64,000 nt of DNA. Origin: Conus ventricosus (Eukaryota; Mollusca; Gastropoda; Neogastropoda; Conidae). The translations under genes were made by a program, and so were the position numbers. The DNA is taken from contig CM031600.1 of NCBI GenBank assembly GCA_018398815.1, positions 55,870,223 to 55,934,222 of the forward strand. The letters run 5' to 3'. Below the pieces are notes generated by a model. It was not told the origin of the DNA. It was given only the letters and a program-made list of their open reading frames with translations, and searched no databases. Below are positions 11,001 through 23,588 of this stretch, piece by piece (positions within the stretch are counted from its first letter, which is position 1; each line of letters opens with the position of its first letter).

Positions 11001-14000
11001 CCGGCAGCCCCGACACCTGCTCCGGCCTCACCTGTCCCAGCCTCTCCCGATCCACACACCCCTGCAGCCTTGGACTGGGACATCCCCAACAGATGGCAGC
11101 CCCGACCCCAAAGGACTCTGTGTGGCACCATCTTCACCGACAAAGAGACGAGTACCCCGGGCCCTCGCCCGACTATTACCCTTCAACCAGCCAGGCATGA
11201 AGGAGCTCTCTGCACCTGGTACCTCCAGGCGTGGGTGCCTCTCGCAGAATAACATTTTCCAAGACGCTGGAACACTGGGCGACAGTGACATTAATCTTTT
11301 AGTCTTTCTGCGCCCATTACACTTGCCCCTAGGGAAGGGGAGAGACAGTGGACAGTATATTAATGTGTTTTTGTTTGGCACAGAGTTATATATTCAGTTT
11401 TCATAGAAGTTATAAGAAGGTTGGACAAGCATAGATTTTGTTTCAGTTTTAATCGTACCCGTTAAAACTACCCCTGGGGGAGGGAGATAGATAGTAACCC
11501 TGTGGTAGTGTGTCCATATTTCAGATACAGTAGCCGTCATCCTATGACTCCGAGGAAGGTGACTACAATCATCTTTTAATGTTCACTATGGGTCACGGAT
11601 GATGCCCGATGTTTTAGTTTACCGTTATAGGCCGTACTAACGACTGTAACGGCCTGTAATGGTTTTTCTGCTTTATCGAATATCTCAGATTCAGAAAGTA
11701 CTGGCCGATCTTTGTGAAATTTAGCAGGTATGTTCACTATGGGTTACAGATGATGCCAGATGTTTCATTTATACCATTATAGCTGTTACTAACAGCTATA
11801 ATGGCCCATAACGGTTTTCCTTCTTTAGGAATATCTCAGAAATTATGTGGCCGATCTTTCTGAAAATTTGTAGGCAGTTCATTATGGGTCACGGATGATA
11901 CCCAATGTTTATAGTTTACCATTTATAACCGTTACTATCGGCTATAACAACACAATAACGGTTCTTTTTTATCAGCTATAACGGCCCACAATGGTTTTTT
12001 TCTTTTATATAACTTAGAAAGTATGTGGCCAATATTTCTGAAAATTTGTAGGTATGTTCATTATGGGTCACGGATGATGACCGATGTTTAAGTTTACCGT
12101 TATTGCCGTTACTAACGGCCCATAATGGTTTTCTTAGAACTTTATCGAAAATCTCAGAAAGTACTTGGCCGATCTTTCTGAAAATTTGTATGTTCATTAT
12201 AGGTTACAGATGATGGCCTATGTGTACCAGAATAGCCATTACTAACAGTTACACCAGCCCAAGACGGTTTTTCCTCTTTATGGAATATCTCGCGCATATT
12301 CAGGATAAACTGGCAGTACGTTTATAGCTTTGCATCTTGTTTGTTTTATGCTGAGGATCTTCATGAACTCTCATATTACAGGAAGTACTTATTACATTGG
12401 TATCACTTGTATTCCCTGATCAGAATTGTGTGTGTGCCATTTGCAAAACGTGCTGTATGGACATTTATCAATAATTATATCAGAAACAGAATATTGAAGA
12501 AATCAGATGTAATAGTGTACAAGATGAAGTTAACAGTAATGCTGTTCAGATTATGAAAGAGAGCCGATAGAACTTACAAGCTTCTCTATAGGCTTTGAAT
12601 TTTCTATTCTTTTATGTCTTTTCATATGTTTTTCAGGTTTACTATAACAAAGCCAGTGTGAAACAAGTGACGTCCCATCATTCAGCGGAAGTTTCGGTAT
12701 CCTTCCAAATCATGTGCCATCCTTGGCAGTTCTCAAGCCTGGTGTGGTGACAGTCTTTGAAGAGGATGGGTCTCATAAAAAAGATTTTGGTAGGTAATAT
12801 TCTTTTTCATTTAGAACATGGGTCAGCCATTTTGTTGCATGTTTCATAGAGGGTAGGAGGAAGGATAGCAGTGGGAGAGGGGGAGAGGGAGTAAATAGTA
12901 GAACTTTTTTTATGATTGTGGAGAGGAAATGAGCGTTGATTGATTATTTAAACAAGTCATTCATTCATTATATGTGAAAATGTATGCAAAACAGCTTGGA
13001 CAATTACGACCCAAGATTAAAATTTTTATTAATCCTAGATGAGAAAGAGGAAGGAGACTGGACAAAATATGTTTTGACAAATATTAAAATGAACCTTGAT
13101 CCTCTGAATCCTCTCTAAGTGCGTGTATGTGTGTAAACTTCCTCTCATAGAGCTTTAAACAACCACAAACATGAACATTGTAAGGTTCTCGGTACACTCA
13201 TTCCTTTTTTGGTTTAACAAGTTCAATATTGCACAGATTCCAGTTAAAACCACGTTCAGAGTTTAGTAAATTTTACTGCACACAGAAAATATAAACACTA
13301 TAATTATGATACATATTTAACATGGGCTTTCTGATAAGTAGTATTTGTAATATACCATTAAAAAAAGATTTTTAAAAAGGGCAAAAACTTGGTAAAGAGA
13401 AAGACAACTCACTGGAAGGATATTGTGCCACAATGGTAAGAACTGTATTGGCCCAATTTGGCATTGGGTACCCTGAGGGCCAGCCGCCTGCGGTTGCCTG
13501 GCATGTGCTGAGGTAACCATGCACTCTGTCCCGCATAGGAGACAGTTAGGTGCCAGGGCGAAGCCAGGCAGGGCCGAGAAGGGAGACAACTGGGGCTTCT
13601 CTCTCCTATTTGACATATCACATCTGTGTATTAACCCGAAGAGTGCCTTTAACAGCCATGGGAATTGTCAGCGAAAACGCTGATTTCCGCGGCAGTAAAA
13701 TTTGCTTTCCGCGAAAACGAAATTGCGTCCGCAAAAAAAAAAAATCTGGGTACAAAAAATATAAAGCACCGGTTTTAGCTGTTGCTGAACTAGTCTCCGG
13801 CTGGCCTAGACCAAGTTTATACTAACGCGAGCGTTATCTCGTTCTCTGTTCTCGTTCTCGCGGAAGTTTGGGTATGGACGATCGAGACTATTGCGGAACG
13901 CAAGCGTACTGTGTTTGCGTGCTGCGAACGCCTGCCTCAGTTACCCGAATCGCCAGCAACAGCAGCTATTAACTCTCGCGGGCAGCCCAAATTTGTGAAT

Positions 14001-17000
14001 GTCGTGACTTTCTGCGCATGCGCAAACTTTGAACAGGCGAGTTTTCAACATGGCGTGCCTTGGTCGTGTGGTAACTTCGGCGATCCGTTCGAAGACAAGT
14101 GCCCAAATAAATGGAAATGGGAGTGGATATTTGTAGTTGTGGTGGAAATCGGAGATGTAGTAAAGAAGGAGCGCCTTGGGACACGCTTTCGCAAGATAAA
14201 TATCAGTGGAGCTGCACGGTGTATTGTCTGCAACAAAGACGTATCTGGGTTGGTTGATTGTTTTGTTTTTGTTGTTTGTTTTGTTTGTTTTTTGAGCCTG
14301 TGTGATCTTTGTAGTCAGCTGGAGATAAACTCATAGAACTGAATAAAAACATTTTGTGTGAAAATTGTTTTTGTTTGTTGTTTTAATGCTAATTTACTTC
14401 ATTTTTTTTAACGTTCTTAAATCCATAAAAATGAAGTCAGGATAGCCCAGATTGCACAGATTTTGATCTTGAAAAAAAATTTTTTCCAGGGGGCATGCCC
14501 CGGACCCCCCTAGATTTCAGAGGTTTCCCTTTCAGTCAATTCCCATGCCTGCTTTAAGCCGTCAGCTGACGCCGAAGTAAAAATGCTTTCCACTGACATC
14601 TGTGTATTATTGTCACCCAAAATCTGTGAAATGATTGATAATTGCCAACAGTATCTCTGTAAGGATAACCAAATGTAAATATGAGGACACATGAAACCGA
14701 ATCCACATATGTTTGAATACTAGAAAATGTCTCATGGCAATGCTACGTTCAGTAAAGTTTTGGGTACTTTTGTAAAGTAGATGACTTTGTTCTTTTCAAC
14801 ATACGAGCACCATATTATGATATACAACAAAGGTAAGATTAATTCAAAATTGTCGGTACTAGGGAGTAAAATATAATAGTGTCCCAGTGAAATGTGCAAA
14901 ACATCTTGAGGTGTTCTTTTTTCCCTCACAGAATTAAATAGTGATTTGGATAACTTCAGAATGATATTTAAGGCTGCACTTTAAACTAATCTTTCCACTG
15001 CAACTACAATTAGTTCTTCCCACCATCAACATACATTTCATGTTCTCATTTGGTGTGTATTTGTATGAAGGTGGCTGTAAACAACATGGATTTGATCGTA
15101 TACCTATATGCGTATGTAGGCTTTGTTGTGAATTCATTTGATTGTAGTACTTGACCAAAAACACATGTTTTTTTGTATTATAAAGAGAGTGTACAACATA
15201 GAAGCATATTTTTGTGTTCATATCGAACAAAGCGGAACAACTTAACCCAGCCGCTATGGTGCAGTGGTAAATGTCGGAGACTTGTTGGCTGGGTTAACTT
15301 TCTGGAGGTATTGATTTGTGCCATTTTTGGTCCTGGCTGGCTCCTACCTGAAGTTTTATGAGCTGTGGACTCAAATGGGATGACTGGAACCGTAAAGTCG
15401 GCTTTATCCAGTCGCTGAGACTAGAGTGTTGCTCTCAAATTTCCTGACCAACTCTGCAGATGTCTGCATCATTCTGGCTGGCGTGATGATGGAATCTGTG
15501 TTGAAAGGAAGCATGGAGAACAGCTCTACCACACAGTCATGAATAGAATGGAACTTTCATAGCATCATGTTCATCATTCTGTTTTGCTGATAATCATTTG
15601 AAAAAAAGTTTGAGAAAAATAAATTGGAAGCTGCTGTTTTTATCAGATAACTTCACCATCTAACATCCCCTCTTTGTTAAAAATTTAATTCTTGGAATCT
15701 TAATTATCACTCGCCTATTGCTCCCGGAAGGGAAGCTACGTGAGTATTGGCGCGCACAGCGTTGCAGGCAATTGGACGCTGGCGTTTGCAGGCAACGATG
15801 TGTGAGCATGTGTAGGTAGCCTACATGAATGAATGATAACGTAAGTACAAGTGAATGAGACCAGTGTGCAAAGTACACAAGAACTTGAAGGTGAGTGGCA
15901 ACCCCTTTTTTCATTCATGAGTAGATCTTGGCAGCGTAAAAGTGGTGTACGTGTAAACTGGATTGAATTAATTGGTATAATAACTTCTCTGAGAGAAGCC
16001 CACGCCGTGTTGCATGCATCATATGACCATACAGTTGGAGTATAGTTCATAACTTTCGCCTGTGTGCGGCTGTACCTTAATTCGCCTGTGTGCGATATAC
16101 AATTATCCTGTTCGCCTGTGTGCGATATACAACTCTCCTGTTCGCCTGTGTGCGATTTGGCAGTACCATTCCGCCTGTGTGCGGTACATGCTCAAGATAC
16201 AACTTGTAACCCAAGCTAAGCATGGCCAGTCATTCAGAGGCACAGAGCAAGAGGTCGCACCTATAGATAAGGAAGATAAAGTCGAGAGGCTGATGCTCGC
16301 ATCAGTCAAATGGATGACAGATTTTCTAGACTGGAAGAGGCTATTCACAAGCTGTTGACCGCCAAAACTTCGGACAAAGATGAGGGGGGCCGGATAGCTC
16401 AGTTGGTAGAGCGCCGGACTCGTGATCCTGGGGTTACGGGTTCGAATTTCGGTATAGGGGGATTTTTCCCCTCGAGTTAACATTGTTCTGACTCCATTCC
16501 CCATATAGTCGTTCGGATGGGACTATAAACCGAGGTCTAGTCTGTGTCACATGCACTAAGATCATACACGGACTCTAAAGATCCCGATGCTCATGTCCTA
16601 AGACGGGTGAGTACCGGCTACACGAAAATACACAATGCATGCAACCTGTGTGCCAGAATAGTCTACGTGAAGACTGTGGGCACGGGGCAGGTTAAACATC
16701 CCCATCTGGAAGAAGAAGAAAGACCAGTGTCTCAGGCACTGCGTGCACTAAGAGACGGCGCGATTCTCTCTCTGATGAGGAGGGAAAGAAACTGGGCCCA
16801 TGGTCCGACTGTGGCGGGTACAGGCGCACAAAAGGGTGAACAGTCGGTTTAGAAAACTGCTAATGCCACTCTGAGCAATAAATGAGGACTCTGAGTCATC
16901 GTCAGATGGAGAAATCTATGATGGTGCTGTGGATACTATTTCCCTGATTGTCAAGATGATGACTTGTTAAAGGAGATAGAGCAAGACTTGGACAATAAAG

Positions 17001-20000
17001 AGAAAACAGCTGACAAAGGGGCTGACTCAATGGCTGAGATCATTAATAAAAGATTTGCACAGGGCTTTCTGAAACAAAATTTAAAGAAAGGCTTGATAAA
17101 TACCAACGCCCAGACAACTGCCCCAAGCTCAGTGCCCAAAGTGAATACAGAAATCTGGAAGGATTTGCCAGCCACTGTCAAACAGCTGGTGTTAAGATGG
17201 CTTCAGTGCAGAGAGCCATTGTCAAAGCCACAGCAGCACTGGCACAGAACACTCAGGCTATACTCAAAGCATATAGCAAGAAAAGGTGACTGATGCAGAC
17301 ATCAAAGTCTCTGTCACAGATCAGAACGCTGATGCTCTGGCCTTGTTGGGTCATGCATGTCACGAGCTGTCAGTAAAACGCAGACAGGTCCTGCGCCCTC
17401 ATCTCCCCAGACACTGACAGGATTGTTGCAGTGAGAGTGTTCCCATTACTGGTCAGCTCTTTGAGACAATCTGACTGCTTCCATCAAGGAGATCAAAGAG
17501 CTGGACAGACTGTCACATGGTGCAGGCCCAAGTCGTTATGACAACAGACAACGTAACAGACCATGGCAGAAAGCCAAGAACAAAGAAAAACGTCCTTTTT
17601 AGGCCAGAGACAGCAACACTACGGCCACAAAAGAAGTTCCAGGGGAACAGAAACCAAGACAGTTCTACCAGAAAAAGCCTAGAGTCTGTGTCACTCTTGG
17701 ATGGCCAGGTGAACACACTATCCCTCCTCATCTGCTGATGAAATGAGACAGGAGGCTTACTTTTTCAAGGTGGCAGGCTTACACAATATGTTGATAGATG
17801 GAAAAATTGACAAAAGACCCTGAAATTTTAGAAACAGTACAAGGCGTGAGCCTTCAATTTGATTGTGATATTGGCCAAATCAGACAGGATTACACTTTCC
17901 AGCCCGAGTTAAATGCATCAGAAAAGAAAGTTATTGACAAAGAAATACAGAAACTTTCCCAAAAAAGGGGTGTGATTTCAAAGTGTCAGACTGAAGCAGA
18001 GCAGTTTGTGTCACCAGTTTTTGTTCTTCCGAAGAAAGATGGAACTCATAGAATGATTCTGAACTTAAAGAAACTAAACAAGATATCGTTTATTATCACT
18101 TCAAAATGGAAACCTTGCATACTGCTCTAAAACTAGTGACTCCAAACTGCTTCATGGCTTAAATTTGGGACTAAAGGATGCATACTACTCATATCATCAA
18201 AGAGGAACACAGAAGATTTCTCAGATTTGAGGGGGATGACCAGCTTTGGCAGTTTAAACTGTCTTGCCTAATGGGCTGGCACTTGCACCACGTAAATTCA
18301 CCAAGCTGTTAAAACCTGTGTTTGCCACCTTGAGAGGGGAACGTCATTTTCCTCAGTATTTTGGATGATTCACTTTTGTTTGCAGAGACGAGAAATTTCA
18401 TGTGCCTCTAATGTATTTAACACAGTGAAACTTCTGAGGTCTCGGGATTTATCATCCATCCCCAAAAATCAGTACTAGAACCCACTCGTCCGCATTCAGT
18501 ATCTGGGATTCACATTGACTCTGAGTCAATGACAGTAACTTTTAACACCTGAGAGAGTAGCAACATGGTTTCGATTTGCCTGTCAGCTGTCAAGAAAGAT
18601 ACAGTGAGTATCAGGGATGTGGCGAGAGTGATTGGAAAGATAGTGCTTCCTTTCCAGCGGTGATGTATGGGCCACTTCATTATAGACAGCTGGAGAAAGA
18701 GGAAAAGACGCACTGTTGCTGTATGCGGGGAATTTTGACAGACACATGACATTGTCGCCTCTTGCCAAAAGAGAACTAAATTGGTGGATCAACAACATTG
18801 AGACTGCTTATAATGTTATTCACCAAACAGAGCCTGATGTCACCCTGACCTCGGATGCATCAAAAACTGGTTGGGTTGTGCATGTGAACAGTCAAAATCT
18901 GGGAGAATGGCTACCAGAAGAAAAAGATTTTCACATCAACTATCTGGAACTAAGGCAGCATTTTTTGCTTTGAAATGTTTCCCAAATCAGGTTTAGGGGC
19001 GACATGTCCATATCATGATAGACAACACAACTGCTGTTGCATGTATCAATCATATGGGAACAAGTCATTCCGATTCATGTAATTTGATGACACAGATATA
19101 TGGAACTGGTGCATTGACAATCACTACGGTTGAGTGCTGCTTATATTCCGGGTAAGGAAAACACAGCAGCAGATGAGGAGTCAAGGAAAATAAACCTGGA
19201 TGCAGAATGGAAGTTGAACAGAGAAAGCTTCACAAAGCATTGATACAATTGCATATAAAATCCGGACATTGATCTTTTTGGGCCTCAAGTTAACAACCAA
19301 ATGCAGCGCCATGTTTCTTACAGACCTGGGCCGGTTGCATGTACAGACTTAGCGGACTCTAAGTTTGCTTAAAGTTAGGGATTTGCTTAGCGTGAAGGAA
19401 TCCTGTTGCATGGGCTTGCTTAGCAGCAAAGGATGCTTAACATCTTGCTTAAAGTTAGGACAGCTCCCCCCCACGCGTAAGTGCGAACTTAGCTAGGGCA
19501 GTGCATACCGCAGTAAATAAAAATGGCGAACCGCGTTGTGTATAGGTTTTGAGCCGTTGACGTCTGACAACACGGAGAAGAAGAGCGTCGATTGCCGCGA
19601 TCAGGCGTACGGACATCACGTTTGAGCACAGTGAAGAAGGCGCTCGAGTCTGTTCCAAACATTTTCAGGGATGTAATTAATACCCCTCGATTCTGTATGC
19701 AACATGCATTAAGAGGAAGGGGCACAGAGTTTTAAAATGCCCAAAACAAATGTGTGTGTGCGTGCGTGCGCGCGCGTGCGTGCGTGTGTGTGCGTGTATG
19801 TGAGTGAGTGAGTGTGTGTGTGTTCAAGTCCAGCAGCTTCCTTACTAGGGGAGACTCATTAACTGATTCAGCTTGTCATAATGGTTCTTCCTTTAGCCAA
19901 CATTGTCATTAGTGTGACAAACATTGGGAGATCAAATCTGAATGACTGACATGAAAACCTCATACTGTAGGTGAAAGTGGTACAGGAAAGTAATGAGGCA

Positions 20001-23000
20001 GGAAAACTTTTGAAACTGATCATTTCACATAGTAAAAAATTTCCCAGTGTGAGTACTTTCTGAAAGCAAATCTTTGAAAAGAGTCAGATAGAACGACACC
20101 AAAATTTCCAGATGTAATAAAGTAATAATTAGCTGATCTGTAATCTTGTGCAGTTAAATACCACACACACACACTGCTTGGAGCACAAACTGACGCACAA
20201 CTATGCAAAACAACTCAGAAAATGTACAGAAGCTGCTTTCATTCAAAATATTTTCCCCTGCTTTTTTTTCTTTTAATCTCCATTTTGGATTAAAATACAT
20301 GAAAATCAAAGGAATCACTAGCATAAAATACATGAAAAGTCAAAGGAATCACTAGCATGCACACATTATGCACACAAAAAGCTAGCATTGAAAGTACACT
20401 TGTAGAATCATAATGTCGAATGAAACAATGTATCCAAGTATTTTCCTAAACAATCTGAAACATCAAATTCACACACACACACATGGCAGCTTAACTAAAA
20501 AACAAAATCTAGAAAGAGGGGGGTAGTTACCACCAAGAACATAGACAAACAAAGTACAGGACAAGACACAATGCATTTCAACCTCTTGGGTCTTCTTAAG
20601 GTAAAGAAAACAAGTTGCTATGATTAGTGTAAGTGATATTTGGCCATCTGGCCATAGCACAACTTTTCAAGATGATTTTTTCTTCAGTTTATATCTGACC
20701 CCTTTGAAGGCACAAAGATGAAGCAGAACTGGTAAAATAGAAAACTATTTTAAGATGATTTTTTTTCTCCAAGAAGACTGTTAAAACAGAAATATTATTT
20801 TAAGATGATCTTTTCTCCATGTATATCTTCAGCTTGTATCTGTTGCCTTGAGGGCACAAAGATGGAGCAAAACACTGTTAAAACAGAAATATTTCGAAAT
20901 AACCTTTGTCTCCATGTACAGCTTCATTTGTAGCTGTCCCCTTTGAGGAAACAAAGATAAAGCAGAAGACACTTAAAATAGACATATTCAAGATGAATTT
21001 TTCTCCATGTATATCTTCATCTTGTATCTTTCCCTATTAGGGCACAAAGATGAAGCAGAAGACTGTTAAAATTGAAATGTTTTAAGATGACATTTTCCTC
21101 CCTACATACATTAGAGATCATATCTGGGCACAAAAACTGTGTCAGTGGGTTTCCATGACAAATTGTCGGTCTTCCTCCAGTATTATTTTACAAGTGGAGA
21201 GTTTGTAAAACAAACAACAAAGAAAAAAACACTTTTCATTTATGATCTGTGTGGCATTGTATACTATTACTCTGAGTTTTCAAAACAAATTGATTCTGAA
21301 GTTCAGTGCACACTAATAATATTCTACTATGTTTGTGTGATGTGATTCAAGAGCACTTGTTTTCCAGCAGTGCACACATGCTGGTTTAAAGTACACATGC
21401 ATGAGCAGTACAATTAAAAAGAATTCCCACAATGAATTTAAAACAGGAAAATTATACTGCAATGGTAACACAGCTGTACTTATATGCAACATGACACATA
21501 ATTTGCTGTTACACACTTCAAACAAAATGATCAGTGCGAAAGTTGAAAACACCACACACACACACACAACAAAACAAAATAAATGTGATATAAGAACATT
21601 TTTTTCCCCGGCAGTGTTACTCACATGTATCTGAGTTGTATGCATGAACAGTGTGGTTGAAAAAAGCACCACCATTATAACAAAGACTGGTTTACAAGAG
21701 AAAAATTTTAAAAAGAGCTGTAAATGACAACACATGATTTTGATTTTGCTGTTACACACACCAAGACAGACAATAAATTTTCACACACAGTTTTATGAAA
21801 ACTACAGGGGAAACTGCATCAACCCCTTACACTTGAATGCATATACCAATACTACATAATGCAAATGGTATTATGATGAACATTCTTTGCAGAACCAAAA
21901 AAAGCAAATTTCTAAGTGACAAGATGACTGCAAGTGAAAAGTAGTAGAGGAAATATCTATGGTCATTGTGAATGTTAAATGTGTATCACACTTAAGACTC
22001 CAACATTAAGAGTTAACTCTGTTTCAAAGTTCTTTAACTTGCACACTGTGCACAGATTAACACTACAGTACATCGCAGTAAAAATTAGTGTTTTTAAAAA
22101 CTGCTAATATTTCATTCTTATGAGAGTATTTTTCTGTCACAGTAGCTAACAAAACTGTACACATTATTAAACAAAAAGCATTCTAATGCCCTGCAGTTGA
22201 GCGTGGATCAAATATGTTTGGATTTATAAAAGCGGTATGTGACCTTTCCTTTCTCTTTGTTCCTCATTCTTTACTCCCCCCCCCACCTATTTCCAACCAC
22301 TCCTCCCTTTCCCGACAACTCCTCTCCAGCCATAGACAATACTTATTTTTTATGTCAAGAGTTGTGTGTGTTTTTTTAATACTTTTGATGTTATTATTGT
22401 TTTTGTTTTTATTTATTTATTTTATTTTTAATTTTTGTTTGTTTGTTGTTGCTCTATTTTCTACTCAGCATCAAATACCCCCGCAGTTTCATGTGGATTT
22501 CCTTTTGTTATTCTCTGTAATGAATGACTGCTATATCAAATAGATTTGGACAATGTTGAAAAAAGAAGTTCTTTAACTTTTCTTCTTCTCTTTTTTGCTC
22601 AGTGTTAGTGGCTTTGTGGCCTTTAAGGTAGTGCACCTGCCAGGGAAGCGAAAAGTCCCCTGCGAACTCAGGGAAGAGGAAGTAGTTTCCTCAGTCTGGA
22701 AGAGAAAGTATACTTTAAATGCTGAATGTTCATGCAATTTAATAAGAAAATACACATCTTCATGATGTAGATTCATCTTTCTAAACTCTTTAACAAAGGT
22801 GCAAGATATTGTTAGTTATCAGCTTGATCTACATAAGAAAAAAACATGAAATGATGCAAGACACATCAGACATGCACACAAAAAAGAGAAAAACACACAC
22901 ACACAAACGCAGAACATGCTGATAAAAAATCAAAGCTTAATCAAATTTGTTTATAAACTTTATCTCCTTTGCGTTTGATAATGAAATAACAATGTATGAG

Positions 23001-23513
23001 CACACTCACAGCCCTACATCTACACAGCATAACCTAGTGTGTGTGTGTGGGGAGGGGGGGGGGGGGGTACAAAGGATGTGTGATTTCATTGATTTGGTGC
23101 ATACTCAGTGGATGTTTTGTTGTTTGTGGGCTAGATCTTCACTGTCACCAAATCCATGTTTGACCAGTATTAATACATTTAATTCACGCATCCTCAAATC
23201 AAACATTTCACGCGAATAACTGATAACCTGAATCATGATTCCCCCCCCCCCCCCCCCCCCCCCCATGTTCCTTTGCTGCTGTAATGCACTCACACACACA
23301 CACAAAACGCACGCACACACCACTTTAAATAAATTACAAAATTGAAATTTTAAAAAGCTATGCCTTTGAATCAAAGAGAAGATTCTCCAAGTCTTGTTGT
23401 ACATCTAGTGAATTGCTGCATTCAAATGTTGCATTCACTGACACATTTTTAAAACAGTTGACAGAGAATACTTTGTAAAATCTACCTTTGCTTGACAACC
23501 GAGTGTTCACAGT

Positions 23514-23588
<75 letters not shown>

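Larger units (their letters stand above)
9443..11578 (+). mobile_element. Gypsy/Ty3-type LTR retrotransposon fragment (integrase)
   Basis: A decayed Pol 3' portion on the + strand, in several shifted frames. Seen in order: an H2C2 zinc-binding integrase domain (LHAAHQG... then CTHCHRMAKSNP, 9915-10056), catalytic-core remnants (VIVDRYS near 10148-10168, EGGPQFTSG near 10267-10293, VKTVKRMLVENIGP at 10384-10425) and a C-terminal segment (LPPLMVGDHVYL, RRWERTGIVVEVRQHHQYVI, 10666-10790). A Pro/Thr-rich stretch follows to 11100. Gag, protease and reverse transcriptase are absent. It is bracketed by near-identical 91-bp direct repeats (9443-9533 and 11488-11578), which may be short LTRs or LTR pieces. 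It interrupts the 140-bp satellite. Certainly non-functional. Confidence 0.82.

Noticed and set aside
10402..11406. 334-codon proline-rich gene
   Set aside because: Its middle matches the Gypsy integrase C-terminal region and the rest is Pro/Thr/His-rich read-through of the same decayed element.
16388..16463. A functional tRNA gene
   Set aside because: A and B boxes are good, but acceptor and T-arm pairing fail and a SINE body follows.
19455..19725. - strand ORFs at the left end of the Harbinger-like element
   Set aside because: No similarity to a Myb-like or transposase domain that I can see; probably shadows of non-coding transposon sequence.
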